The notes below the pieces were generated by a model. That model did not search any database. It was not told where the DNA came from and saw only the letters and a program-made list of their open reading frames with translations. DNA of 64,000 nucleotides from Eucalyptus grandis (taxonomy: Eukaryota; Streptophyta; Magnoliopsida; Myrtales; Myrtaceae), in NCBI RefSeq assembly GCF_016545825.1, contig NC_052619.1:37477682-37541681 (forward strand). The letters are read 5' to 3'. The position numbers were made by a program, and so were the translations under genes. Positions 1-12,308 of the stretch are shown here, piece by piece (within the stretch, counting starts at the first letter, position 1; every line of letters starts with the position of its first letter).

Positions 1-2650
1 CAATTCATATCATCTATTAAACCATACCATCTATTCATCCATCAATACAATTATGGCTCGCACAAGCTGAATTGGATGCAATGCTCTCACAAGCTGATAT
101 AGATGGTAGCTCGCACAAGCTGATATATGGATCAATGCTCTCACAAGCTGATAAACGATCATTGCTCTCATAAGCTGATAAATGATCATTGCTCTCACAA
201 GCTGACATACAGTGCTCACACAAGCTGACAATGATGCTCACACAAGGTGATACATATATAAACCAATTGCTCGCCAAAGCTGTTAATTCAATAATAAACC
301 AACTCATACCTCAATTCAATCAATCAATCAATTCAATCGATTCAAGCGGTCATACAAACCAATTACGGTGCTAAAAGCTAACACCGGGTATTTTCAAGTT
401 AAATACCACAACTTCATGAATTTCACACAATTCCACACTTTTGGAATTATTAACCATAATCATCAATCACTCAATTTCTCAATTTAAACATACAATTAAC
501 ACAAACCGACCACCTTCTTTGCGATCGGCGTGAAATTGACGGCCAGGCCATCCCGGCATAATTTTCGAAATTATTAAATAATTAAATTTAATTCCGAAAA
601 TTAAATAATTAAATATTATATTATAATAATATAAAATAATAAAATAATATTTAAAAATTCGAAATAATTATTTAATTAAAAATAATCAATTAGGGCTTAA
701 ACAAGATTACACTAATTTAATCATACAATTAGCCCTAATTAAACATCCATTAAACTAATCATACAACTAATCTAATTTACATTAAAATAATCTAATTTAA
801 TCACATAAACCTAATTAGACTAATCTAAACACCCCTTAAGCGTCATTAACTCACTAAGCAAGAATTAGAGGATAAACTCACCCGATTAACGATCCGAACG
901 GCTCAAAATGACAAGGACGACGCGAGGTCGATAGTCTCAAGGCGGGCCTAGCTTCCGGGTCGGGAAGCCGGCCAAACGGGCCAAATAGCCACTGCCATAC
1001 CCATTTTCCAAATCTCTGTTCGCTGCTAGTTGAGGCCGGGAAAGGGCGGATCCGGGGTTGGTTGGGGTCGAGAATGGGCGGAGGAGCTGCAACGGACCTA
1101 GGTGGGGCTTCACGGTGGCCGGAGGTGGTGGCGGCTCAGTGAGCTTCCAGTCGGGGCAATTTCAGCTGGACTCGCGAACAGCAGGGCGAGCGGGCGCACG
1201 GTTGTTGGCTTCGTCTGCTTACAACGGCGAAGGGGAGGCCGGACGGGAGGCTCCGGTGAGCAGGGCGACGGAGGCTGGTTGACGACGACGATGGAGCTTC
1301 TGCTAGCTTCAACGAAGACGGACAGAAGCAGCTCGGACGTGCGGACAGCGCGTGAGCTGGACGGCAGGCGCGGGAGCTCGCGGGTGGACGGACGACGCGT
1401 GAGCGGTGCGCAACGGCGGTCCGACTGGACTGCTTGCTGCTCCGGCGTCCTCAGATCTGCTGGGTCTTCGAGCAGAAACCAGAGATGGAGGAGAAAGACG
1501 GAGAGGCGCGCGGGTAGAGTGACGGCGTCGCGGCGGCGAGCGGAGACGAGTGGCGCTGCTGGCTGCTGCTCCGGCTGCTAGCTGCGACGGAAGAGGGAGC
1601 TGCTGGCCGGTCTTCTTCGGTTGCTGGGCTTCCGAAGAAGAAGATGAAGATGGAGAGAGGAGGAAACGCTCGCACGGCAAGGAGAGGGAAGAGAGAGACA
1701 ACCGATAGAGAGAGGGAGGAGAGAGAAGGAAGATGGGACCACTTTTTTCTCTCTCTCATGGCCCACCATGACCTCATGGATGATGTCACCCTCCACTATC
1801 TCCCACAACCTCATTCTAATGGGTTCAATTTCATTTTCCGCCGGGGTCCAATTCTTGTACACTTAATTTAATAAATTCTCAATCAATTCCATTCAATTGA
1901 AGCTCAATTAAATTAACCCATGTGTCCTCGGCCTTCTCATGACATTTCCCCATCAAATGATCCAACTTGCATCCCGAAGATTCGATTAAAAACGGCCCTC
2001 TAACAATCCCGAACAAAAACGGCATTACTTTGCTTTTCCGCCAAAAATCTCGGTTTGTAGAAAAATCTTCTGGAGATAAGTCGACATTCCTAAATTGAAT
2101 TGTGACTTGACAGGACTTCCAATTTCTGTAATCGGGTTCAATTCACGGTTAAATTCAATCTGGCGCGACTTTAGCGCGTCCTAATCTACCGGTTAGCTTT
2201 TAGGAATTTTCTGTGCAATTGACCTGTGGTTGATTATTCTCAAGCCACAAAGTGCATTTTCGACACATTGACGACTCTTGGTTGTCGTAGAAATCTCAAG
2301 GTTTCAAATACGGACACAAGGTACCAAAACGACAGAGAAATCGGTCTAGTGTCGATCAACAAGAATTGTGCAATTAGGTGGAATCACCCACACTGAATTA
2401 CATGGTTCGTTGAATCGACCTATCTCCGGTCTCTAATCGGTACGTGCCGTAATGACCCTTGCAGATTAGTACGGTCGGCAGTCGGTTCTCGGTCGAATTC
2501 TCAAGTCTATTGCGTTTAGATTCCTTAACGGCTTCACTCGATAGACTAGTTATCTCGTGAGTGGCCAACTCGAGAAGAAAGCTATAGACGCGAAGATGAA
2601 ATGCCCGACTTATTTAATTGAAACCAGAATTGGAAAATCGGGATGTCACA
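1..2650. mobile_element. LTR-like retrotransposon sequence, left end outside window
   Basis: The sequence ends in gggatgtcaca at 2640-2650, the typical inverted terminus of a Ty3/gypsy LTR. Immediately after it, copy A of the segmental duplication begins, which fixes the right boundary: copy B (57516) runs uninterrupted through the same point. The stretch contains a very AT-rich part (about 560-830), a GC-rich part (about 890-1700) and no retrotransposon protein. It is therefore LTR or non-coding internal sequence of a large element or solo LTR. Clade and orientation are not certain. Several open frames in the GC-rich part look like compositional artefacts. Confidence 0.5.
56..282. repeat. 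Tandem repeat, about nine units with core gctcNcacaagctga
   Basis: Nine degenerate units of about 22-33 bp each begin with gctcgcacaagctga, gctctcacaagctga or a close variant, followed by a variable AT-rich spacer. It lies inside the LTR-like sequence and may be a minisatellite of that element. Overlapping open frames on both strands are by-products of the repeat. Confidence 0.8.
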
Positions 2651-4052
2651 TTTGGCCTCTTTTTTCTTCCTCCTCCTCCTTTTCTTCTCCTTTGCCTTTC
2701 TCTACATGATCAAGCAGTTTGTTTTCTCAGCTTTTGCATGGTGTCTATGCAAATTCTAGATATATCGTCGAAGAGGGCTAGTGTTGAACCTTCCGGAAAG
2801 AAGCTATCTGAACGGACTCTAGGCAGAGATAATTCCATATAATGGCCAGCCATATAAAGCAGACTTAATTGTGCTGAGGAAAGGAGGTAAAGAGTTGAGA
2901 ATTGGTGAAAGGTAGTTGATGTTTCTTATATAATCTGAGAACATTGTTCTAACTTGTCATCCACTTTTCTTACAATATTCAAAAGGCCCTTTGGTGATGA
3001 TTTTTTACTGTTTTGCTTTGAGAAATTAGCTGTTGGGGTTTGGGGCCAAGTATCTTGTTCAATCAGACCTGCAGTCTCCTTCTTTCTTGCACTTTCTTTC
3101 ACACCATCACAAGACTCTTTTCTGTGTGCGCATGTATGTGTGTGTGCATGGTTGTTAGGATCGCAATCCGGATTGTAGGATCACAATCATTCGATTCTAC
3201 GACTCAAAAAATTTGAACAATTTGAATTCTAAGAAAAATGGTAGTCTACAGGGGTCGTGATCTGTTTCTTAGGATGGTGATCCCAACTACGATTCCAATG
3301 TTCAAGCTTTAGACGGCAATTCTGCCTTTTTAGCTGGAGCAAATATGAAATTGGGCCTTCGTCCCCTAGTGCATGTGCCACTTCCTTCTTAATCATGTTC
3401 AGGCTCCATTTGGAAAATATAAGGCTTGGAGAATTAAGAGAAAGGGATGAAGATGAATGAACAATAGAAAGCGAAGAAGTGCAGAGACACCATCTATTCT
3501 TCTTCTTCTTCAGTCTTGAATAAATGATGAGATGGGCATCGACCACTGTTGGCTTTCTGAACCGTGCCGTCCTTTAGAGATGAGAGAGATAAAGCTTCTG
3601 TCCTTCTGCAACCAGATGAGAGAGACCTCTAACATCCTTGAGAAATTGGCGCAAGATTTTTCTTGGCCTAGTAGCATATTAGAAATTAGGAAAAGGCAGG
3701 AAAGTATCTTCTCGGTAGCCTTCTTCTTGATGATTATGGTGATTATTTTATTGTGATCTATTTAATACCCCTCAAAAACTTGGGCAAGCAGATTTTATGA
3801 TTTAACATCTTTGACATGGTGCTTTAATTATTAGTTGAAAAACTGGCAACCGAGAATTTAAACTAGAGTAATCTCTCACTTGAGAACGCTACCTTTAAGC
3901 TTCTCTATCCCTCTTCTTAAGGTTAATGTGCATCTAATTGCAATGATTTACGCAATAATTTAACACTTCAAATATGTAGGATCATATGATCTTGATCTGA
4001 TCTCAAAGACTTCGAAAGGATCCTACTTAGCATCTCGGTCCTGGTAACCTTT

Positions 4053-4082
4053 TTGTATGTGTGTGTGTGTCTGTGTGTGTGT
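4053..4082. repeat. (TG)n microsatellite
   Basis: This is a short imperfect TG run in copy A. It is shortened in copy B near 59136. Confidence 0.8.
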
Positions 4083-4270
4083 GACAAAGGTTGCCCAGCT
4101 TTAATATTTATTGTGAATTTATTTGCTCTTAGTTATTTATTTGACAAGAGAAATATGGATCCAGTTGTAAAATTTCTAATGGGCGACTCTAGAGTGAAAC
4201 TGCTTTTCTGTTGGGTAAGCAGCTTTCACATGGAGCTTTTCTTCTCCATGTCAGTGTCTGTCTTGTCCCT

Positions 4271-4756
4271 GTGCTCATATTGCATGGACATAGACTGACT
4301 GCAGAACATTAAGATAGTGTAAGGGCAATTTTACAGTTTCCTCATCAGTTTGGTGTAGGATTGATCACTGAAGCATAATAGGCCTAAGAGCCTTGAGTGT
4401 AGGATCAGCCTCTTTAATTTCAGCCAAAGAGCGTGGAAAGTTTGTCTTTGTTTGCTTCTATTAAGAAATTCTTCGGCCTCCTTTTCTTCAGATCGAATGA
4501 ATATTTAGTATTTGTGCTCATCTTGCATGGATGGAGACTAACTACAGAACATTAAGAAAGAGTAAGGGTAATTTTACAGTTCTTCATCAGTTTGGTGTAA
4601 GATTGATCTCTGAAGCATAATGGGCCTAAGAGCCTTGAGTGTAGGACCAGCCTCTTTAATTTCAGTGAAAGAGTGCCGAAAATTTGTCTTTGTTTGCTTC
4701 TATTATAGAATCATGTGGCCTTCTTTTCTTCAGACGAATGAATAGCTAGTATTTGT
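4271..4756. repeat. 243-bp tandem duplication within copy A
   Basis: Two successive units start at 'gtgctcat' (4271 and 4514). Both contain the same series of landmarks: 'cagaacattaag', 'catcagtttggtg', 'gccttgagtgtagga' and 'tttgtctttgtttgcttct'. Copy B has a single unit (about 59331-59575), so the tandem step happened in copy A after the segmental duplication. Confidence 0.8.
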
Positions 4757-5175
4757 TCTCCAACATATTATATTCTCTTGAGGCTTCAAGTTGTCCATTT
4801 TATCCAGTGAGGGTACTCAACTAATTAATATACTATATCAAGTAGTATATTATATGAATAACTTTTCCCTTTCAACTTTGTGATTGCATCGCATCTTCCT
4901 GAATATATATATCCTTGGAAGCGAGCCGTACTTTACCCTGCTTGTTTAAACTTTATGATGCTTGAAGTCAGCAAGAATCCTTAACATCCTTGGTTAAGTT
5001 GAAAATAGCTTTGTACCCATGATATGCCCCCCTTTCCATTTTTGTAGTTTTCCTTAGATCCTTGGTTTAATTACACTAATATTTTTCTTACAATGCCTAA
5101 TTGTTAAAAGCACATACTTAAACCAATGTGAGTAACCGTTTCTTTAGTAGCTATTCATTTTGATAGCTTACCTGG

Positions 5176-6123
5176 TGATGCGTGATGGGGTGACTGATTC
5201 CAGAATGGAAATTTTTCAGAGGGGAATTTTGTGGTTAAGTGTATGGAGTAGTGTATACGGTGAAGAAATGAAAAGGAATATGAAAAGATATAATGATCTC
5301 CTCCCAAGGTATAAAGGCCACGCCACCAACCGAGGATGAGGATCGAGATCTACGATGTTCACCACCAAGGCCTAAAGCTTCCACCAACCAAGGATAAAGG
5401 ACTTCGGGATAGGAGAAGCTCACCACCAAGGCCTAAATTCCACCAGCCAAGGATAAAGGGCTTCTTGGCTCACCACCAAGGAGTGATCTACGCTCCAAGG
5501 ATAAAGAGACCGAAAGGAGTTATCCACTCTTCGAAGGAGTTCACTCAAACAGAGGAAATCTCGCCATTTTCATTGATCAAATTCGTATCTCCCATACATT
5601 GGATAGTTTTTCCCTATTTATATGAGGATTTTAGCCTTAGGAAATATTAAAAACAGACTTTAATGACCTAGGAACTTAAACTTTTGACTCTTGAACTACA
5701 TAAAAATAAAAACACCTAGGAACTTAAGAAAAGCCTTTATTAACACGGGAACCAAATGCCTTTAATCTTCGGCTTTCCGGATTCTTGAACCTTTAGCTTT
5801 TCGTATTCTTGAACCATATTCTTGAACCTTTGGCTTTCCATATTCTTGAACCGCATTCGTGAACCTTTAGCCTTCCCAAAATTCGTGTTCCTCCCTTGAC
5901 CAGAAAATAATGCTCCTGAAACTTCATCAATTGGTCATACAAGACATCTAAAATAGCCTCCCATTGATAGTTATCAATATACCACAAAGTACCGATAAGT
6001 AATTAACACTATTCATTCAAAATGATCCATTGAAGCACATAATGCCCAATTTCTTTATTGGCTTGGATAACCATCGATGGTTCTGAGTTAATTGATAGAG
6101 CTACGTTGGATGCTCCCACATCA
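5176..6123 (-). repeat. 3' LTR of the gypsy element
   Basis: This matches 10572-11460. It is 59 bp longer because of an extra unit of a 'caccaccaaggcctaaa...ccaaggataaagg' minisatellite around 5354-5480. It also contains short tandem units built on 'tattcttgaacctttagctttc' near 5770-5880. The element-strand 5' end is TGATGTGGGAGC at 6123. Confidence 0.93.
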
Positions 6124-9100
6124 TCCTCCCTGGGTTGTTTGAGATTTGTCCTCAAATCTAGAAGGTTTTCATCCTCCAAGTAAGGAGAAAGGTCTCCCAC
6201 GTTGAATGTTGCCGAAACTCCAAACTCTCCCGGAAGGTCAATCTTATAAGCATTGTCACCAATTCGCTCAATAACTTTAAAGGGACCATCAGCTCTAGGC
6301 ATGAGCTTGTTCTTTTGTCAAAATGGAAATCTCTCTTTCCTCAAGTGAAGCCATACAAGATCGCCCAGTTGAAATTGAGTCTTCTTGCGATGTTGATTAG
6401 CTTTCTTCTTGTAAGATTCATTGGCCTTTTTAATCTTGGATCGAATATGCTCATGGAGCTTCTTCATTGATTCAGCTCTTTTCTTGCCATCAAAGCTTAC
6501 TTGAGAGTTAGATGGAATTGGAATCAAATCAATGGGTGTGAGAAGATTAATTCCATACACAACTTCAAATGGCGATCGACCAGTAGTATAACTTGGTGAT
6601 TGATTGTAAGCAAATTCAGCATGCGCAAGCTTTAAATCCCAATCTTTTAACGATTTACTCACCATACCACGAAGAAGAGTGGTTAGAGTACGATTTGTTA
6701 CCTCCGTTTGGCCATCAGTTTGGGGATGACAAGCTGTGCTGAATAAGAGTCTTGTACCAAGCATTCTCCATAGAGTCCTCCAGAAGTAGCTTAAGAACTT
6801 GGAATCACGATCCGACACAATGGTCTTTGGTACTCCATGAATGTGAATAATCTCTTTGAAATATAATTCAGCAATATGAGATGCATCATTGGTCTTGTGA
6901 CATGGCACGAAATGAGCCATTTTAGAGAACCGATCGACGACCACCATGATAGCATCTTTTCCTCTTTGAGTTCTTGGTAGAGCCACAATGAAATCCATGC
7001 TAACATCTTCCCAGGGCTGCAATGGTACCGAAAGTGGAGTATACAAATCTTGATGGAAATGACATTTTAATCTTTGAAAAGTTTCACACCTTGAGATGAT
7101 AGCATGCGCATCTCCACTCATCTTTGGCCAATAGAAATGCTCTTGAAGAACCTCAAGAGTTTTGTTAATACCAAAATGACCAGTCAATCCTCCACCATGC
7201 GCTTCTCAAATCAGCAATTCGCGAAAAGAACTCTTCGGCACACATAATTGATTTCCTTTAAAAAGAAACCCATCTTGCAAAGAATATATACCTCGAACTC
7301 CCCGCTTGCAATTGTTGATGATGGATGAGAACTTCGCATCTTTATAATAAAGTTCTTTCATTGATTGAAATCCAAGAATACTAGAGTCTAGAACAGCAAG
7401 CATAGAATATCTTCTCGATAAAGCATCTGCTACAACATTAGTGTGCCCAAGTTTATATTTTGAGACAAAAGAAAAGGATTGAAGAAATTCTACCCATTTT
7501 GTATGTCTCGAATTAGGCTTGCGTTGCCCACTAATAAACTTAAGTGCCTCATGATCAGAATGAAGGACAAATTGCTTTGGCCTCAAATAATGACTCCAAT
7601 GATCAAGAGCTCGGACAATGGCATAGAACTCTTTGTCATAAGTTGAATAATTCCTCTTGGAATCAGATAACTTCTTGCTGAAATATTCTAATGGTTTTTG
7701 TGCTTGCACCAGAACAGCACCAATACCAACTCTGCTTGCATCACACTCAACTTCAAATACTTTATCAAAATCAGAAAGTGCAAGAATAGGGGACTCTCAA
7801 AGTTTCTGCTTGATTACCTCAAAGGCGTTTTGAGCAGGCTTTGTCCATTCAAAAGAACCATTCTTCATGCATTCAGTTATAGGAGCCATGACAATACTAA
7901 AGTTTTTGACAAAACGTCGATAGAAAGAAACAAGTCCATGAAAACTTCTTACATCGAAATGGACTTGAGAACCGGCCAAGTCTTCATAGCGTCCACCTTG
8001 GTTTGATCAACAGAGATTCTATCTTTGGAAACCACATAACCAAGAAACACAATGCTTGGAGAGAAGAACTCACATTTCTCCGCTTTAGCATACAGTTTTT
8101 GATCTCTCAAGACATTGAAGACCTGTTTTAAATGAGAGATATGCTCCTCCTCGTTCCTGCTATAAACAAGAACATCGTCGAAATAAACGACGACAAATCG
8201 ACCAATAAAGGAACGAAGAACCTCATTCATAAGTCTCATGAAGGTACTTGGAGCATTAGATAATCCGAATGGCATAACCAACCACTCATAAAGGTCTCCC
8301 TTGGTCTTGAAAGCCGTCTTCCATTCGTCACCTTCTCGCATTCTAATTTGATGATAACCACTTCGCAAATCTATCTTTGAAAACACAGAAGAACCATATA
8401 ATTCGTCAAGCTTATCATCAAGTCTAGGTATAGGGTACCTATACTTAATGGTGATGTTGTTGATGGCCCGGCTATCAACACACATTCGGTATGTACCATC
8501 CTTCTTATGTACAAGTAGAGCCGGAATAGAACAGGGACTCATGCTTTCTCGGACGTATCTTTTGACGATAAGTTCATCGACATAGTCTTTACAACTCCTT
8601 TGTTTCCTCTGGATTGCATCGATAAGCTGGCTTGTTTGGTAGTGGAGCACCGGGGATCAAATCAATTTGTTGCTCAATACCTCTTATGGGAGGTAATCCA
8701 AGTGGCAAATCCTTCGGGAACACATCTGCAAATTCTTTCAACAAGCAATGCATTTTTGGATGTAGGGGTCGCTCTATCTCACTCTTTTTCTCGACCACAA
8801 GCAAAGCAAATACATTCTTTTGTTTGCTAATGGCTCTCTCAACCCGTGTCTCACTCAAGAACAGATTTTCCTTACAAGTGTTTCCCTCCCCAGGTTGATT
8901 ATTATGTATCGAAGAAGGATTCAAGGGTAAAAGAGTAATGTATTTTTGTTCCTTATGAAATGAGTATGTGTTTTTCCGACCATCATGCATAGCCTTTATA
9001 TCAAATTGCCACGATCTACCCAATAATAAGTGGCATGCCTCCATAGGAATCACATCACAGACAACTTGATCTCGATAATTTTTCCCAATCAAATAAATTA

Positions 9101-9260
9101 TAAGAACGCGTTTGGTTACCTTGAGTTCATTCCCTTTGATTGAGCCATTGGAGTTTGTATGGTTGAGGATGTTTCGTTGTTGGAAGCTTCAGCTTGTTGA
9201 CAGAGTTGTCGAAGCAACATTGGTGCAGCTCCACCATCGATGATCACCGAACACACCTTT
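6009..9260 (-). pseudogene. Gypsy pol: protease, RT, RNase H, integrase (broken)
   Basis: A protease remnant with VIIDGG is at about 9228-9250. The RT (8650-7949) has the catalytic YFDDVLVYS block and the upstream [17 protein letters not shown] segment. RNase H lies at 7709-7206 (TYDKEFYAIVRAL, LHSDHEALKF). Integrase at 7187-6318 has a zinc finger in which the last Cys is replaced (CETF instead of CxxC), and the D, D and E of the catalytic triad in MDFIVAL, SDRDSKFL and TDGQTEV. A C-terminal piece with GPFKVIERIGDNAYK and the GDLSPY motif ends at 6009, 114 bp inside the 3' LTR. Frame changes occur near 8620 and 7800, and stops near 7205 and 6317. It is non-functional but fairly recent. Confidence 0.9.
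6124..6134 (-). other. Polypurine tract
   Basis: On the element strand, cccagggagga directly precedes the 3' LTR start. This is the expected position for the plus-strand primer. Confidence 0.75.
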
Positions 9261-9492
9261 CATTAATAGTGCAATGGGTGTGAAATATTCTCCCTTTTCT
9301 CTTTATCAGGAGAAACTTCAACATGCAATGCTCTTCGGATGATCACAGCTCGCCATCATCAACTTTCTCCATAACTTCTTCCCGATCAAATTCAAAAATA
9401 TTTTGGTCTTGATTGCCCTCAGCCTCTTGAAGCACCGAATTGATCTCCTCAATTTCTTGAAGAGTCATAACTCTCCGATTTGGACAATTTGC

Positions 9493-10500
9493 TCATAAAT
9501 GCCCAAAACCATGGCACTTAAAGCATTTCCTTACATCGCCTTCAAAATTCTTTTGGACTTCTTTGGAAGGCTCTGCAATTTTTCCCTTGCCTTTGTCTTT
9601 TGTCGACGTACTCTCGCCCTTGCTTGAGGAAACATCCTTAAAATAGGATGTCGCCTTTGTTGAGGTTCTGGAGGAAAACCTCTTGCTCTTCAATTGTTTT
9701 TCGACTTTTATGGCTAACTTGCATACGTCTTCAAAGGACCAATAAGGTTGAAGTTCAACCATATCAGCAATTTCTCGATTCATGCCACCAAGGAAACGAG
9801 CGATGGTTTGCTCAAGAACTTTTGGAATTTCACTCCTTATTTTGAGTTGTTCAAACTCATGAATGTATTCTTCAACACTCATCCCTTGTTATCTTAGGGA
9901 ATTCAATTTCAGGAATAGATCTTGCTTATAGTTGTCGGGCAAGAACCTCTTCTTCATCAACTTCTTGAGTTTTTCCCAAGACTTGATTTGGCCTTTTCCT
10001 TCCCTTGCTCGTTGATGCTTTAGATTCTCCCACCATAGAGAAGCATATTTGGTCAGTTTTAGGACAACAACCTTACATTTCTTCTCATCCGAATAGGACT
10101 TGAAGTCAAAAATTCGTTTCGTTGTGTGTAGCCAATCCACAAAGTCGTCAGGATTGAGATTACCGTCAAACTCAGGGACCTCCACTTTAATGTCTCTTTC
10201 ATCCTCCTTATGCCTCCCTCTTCATCTTCATCTTCGAATTTGAGATTCAGAATTACTAGAGTGTAGAATCGTTCGGTTGTCTCCAGTGGACTCGGAATCG
10301 CCATTAGAATTTTGACGAGATTCAAAATCATCACGCCGATGCCGTTCGTTGGGATGCCTTGCTGGCTGTCCTTGTCTCGACGAATTCTCTAGAAGATTGA
10401 GGACTCGCTCCATTTGTTGTTGAAGATTTTGGATTGAGCATTCTCGCCTTTCATTGTGCGTTTGCTCCAGAGTCAAGCCTCTTGGAACTTGATCATCCAT
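9493..10500 (-). pseudogene. Gypsy gag (broken)
   Basis: An ATG at 10500 begins a frame (MDDQVPRGLTLEQ) which shifts frame near 10230. It continues as a retrotransposon gag capsid-like region (MEVPEFDG, LVDWLHTTKRIFDF-type core, WWENLK) and is interrupted by TAA at about 9888. It then resumes in the same frame (MSVEEYIHEFEQL) to a CCHC zinc knuckle starting CFKCHGFGH, which is itself cut by TGA in place of an expected Arg codon (CGA). The product would be the nucleocapsid/capsid that packages element RNA. At least three lesions make it a pseudogene. Confidence 0.88.
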
Positions 10501-10553
10501 AAGGAATTTGTAAGAAAGAAAGAAATGAATCACTCAGATAAGTTGAACCTTGA

Positions 10554-10565
10554 GCTCTGATACCA
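10554..10565 (-). other. Primer-binding site, initiator-Met tRNA
   Basis: Read on the minus strand, TGGTATCAGAGC lies six bases after the 5' LTR end. It is the standard complement of the 3' end of plant initiator-Met tRNA. Confidence 0.92.
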
Positions 10566-10571
10566 ATCTTT

Positions 10572-11460
10572 TGATGCGTGATGGGGTGAGTGATTCCAAA
10601 ATGGAAATTTTTCAGAGGGGAATTTTGTGGTTAAGTATATGGAGTAGTGTATACGGTGAAGAAACGAAAAGGAGTAAGAAAAGATATAACGATCTCCTTC
10701 CAAGGTATAAAGGCTACACCACCAACCGAGGATGAGGATCTAGATCTACGAAGTTCACCACCAAGGCCTAAAGCTTCCACCAGCCAAGGATAAAGGGCTT
10801 CTTGGCTCACCACCAAGGAGTGATCTACGTTCCAAGGATAAAGAGACTGAAAGGAGTTATCCACTCTCCAAAAGAGTTCACTCAAACAGAGGAAATCTCA
10901 CCATTTTCATTGATCAAATTTGTATCTCCCATACATTGGATAGTTTTCCCCTATTTATATGAGGATTTTAGCCTTAGGAAATATTAAAAACAGACTTTAA
11001 TGACCTAGGAACTTAAACTTTCAACTCTTGAGCTACATAAAAATAAAAACACCTAGGAACTTAAGAAAAGCCTTTATTAACACGGGAACCAAATGCCTTT
11101 AATCTTCGGCTTTCCGCATTCTTGAACCTTTAGCTTTCCGTATTCTTGAACCGTATTCTTGAACCTTTGGCTTTCCATATTCTTGAACCGCATTCATGAA
11201 CCTTTAGCCTTCCCAAAATTCGTGCTCCTCCCTTGACCAAAAAATAATCCTCTTGAAACTTCATCAATTGGTCATATAAGACATCTAAAATGGCCTCCCA
11301 TTGATAGTTATTGATATACCACGAAGTACCGATAAGTAATTAACACTATTCATTCAAAATGATCCATCGAAGCACATAATGCCCAATTTCTTTATTGACT
11401 TGGATAAGCATCGATGGTTCTAAGTTGGTCGATAGAGCTACGTTGGATGCTCCCGCCTCA
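10572..11460 (-). repeat. 5' LTR of the gypsy element
   Basis: This is the partner of 5176-6123, and the pair shares most positions by eye. It ends at TCA, directly before the target duplication cctgg (11461-11465). The element promoter would lie here, on the minus strand. Confidence 0.93.
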
Positions 11461-11465
11461 CCTGG

Positions 11466-12308
11466 ACCACAATGGTGCATTTTGGGCTTTCTCTTGGTTG
11501 CTTAAGTTGATTGGACAAAATTTTACGATTCTTTGTTCGTGTTTTTATTTCTCTCGGTTCGTTGCCGAATCCGTAATTGTTGACCAAGATTGATCCAAAT
11601 GGAGCTTTGCTTCAACTTAGGTGAGCGATTACGAGTCCTGATTGTTCCAAATCCATTGTTGTTTATACTATTTGTTGTTTTTTTTTTTCTGATTTTGTTC
11701 AGCCCCATTTCTGGTGTTTTTCTTACTCTTTGGTTATGCCCTTACAAGAGTGAGTGCCTTTTTGCCTCGTCAAGATTCCTGTGAAGAGTTTTTAGTTTGT
11801 GATTAAAATTTTATTACCCTTCAATATTGCGTTTCTTACCTTTACAAGATATGGCTTTTCTTCTTACATGCTCATTAGAAGAGATGGATTATATTTTGCA
11901 TTGACAACCAAAACAAATGTTCAAATACCAAATCAAAAACAAATGCCAAAAGCAGCAAGGGAGGAAGTGTCTTCTCAATCGGATATGAATGAAGATTCAA
12001 TTAACTCGTATGAGCATACTAATCACATGAGAAGCGCCACGTGGGGGTATTATACATATTTCATGTACATGTTTGCTTTTAAGACTTATTGGACCTGCCA
12101 ACCTATGGCTTCTAACCTGTGATGGACGTACTATCCGCTGATCATGTGATGTTGTTGTGTCATTGGGTGCGTTGTGCTTGGTTTGATAGGAAGGATAGAT
12201 GTGTTGTGCGATTTGGAAGATGTTGTTACAAGGATGAATGCTTGGTGGATGTACTATTTATTGAGTCTCTGTTTAGACACTTTAAGCTAATTCTAGTTTT
12301 GTTATTAA
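11466..12308. other. Copy A non-coding segment between insertions
   Basis: This continues the duplication (matches about 60006-60791). It contains an exon-like tract near 11947-12040 that is also present in copy B (see findings) and otherwise no supported gene. Confidence 0.6.

Larger units (their letters stand above)
5171..11465 (-). mobile_element. Ty3/gypsy LTR retrotransposon (chromovirus-like), with target duplication
   Basis: The element proper is 5176-11460, flanked by the 5-bp target duplication cctgg (5171-5175 and 11461-11465). It has LTRs of 948 and 889 bp beginning TGATG and ending TCA, a primer-binding site for initiator-Met tRNA, a polypurine tract, and gag-pol in the order gag, protease, RT, RNase H, integrase on the minus strand. 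That order defines Ty3/gypsy. The integrase-side reading frame ends inside the 3' LTR, as known for CRM-type chromoviruses, but no chromodomain is recognisable, so the clade is tentative. Stops and frameshifts are present in gag and pol, so the copy cannot encode its own machinery. Copy B (near 60005) shows the unoccupied target. Confidence 0.93.

Noticed and set aside
56..282. Possible CRISPR-like array
   Set aside because: Units are degenerate with unequal AT-rich spacers in plant retrotransposon sequence, and no cas gene is present. It is an ordinary minisatellite.
1058..1862. Several open frames of 75-159 codons on both strands
   Set aside because: They lie in GC-rich sequence within LTR-like DNA, overlap in many frames, are Arg/Ser/Gly rich and show no domain.
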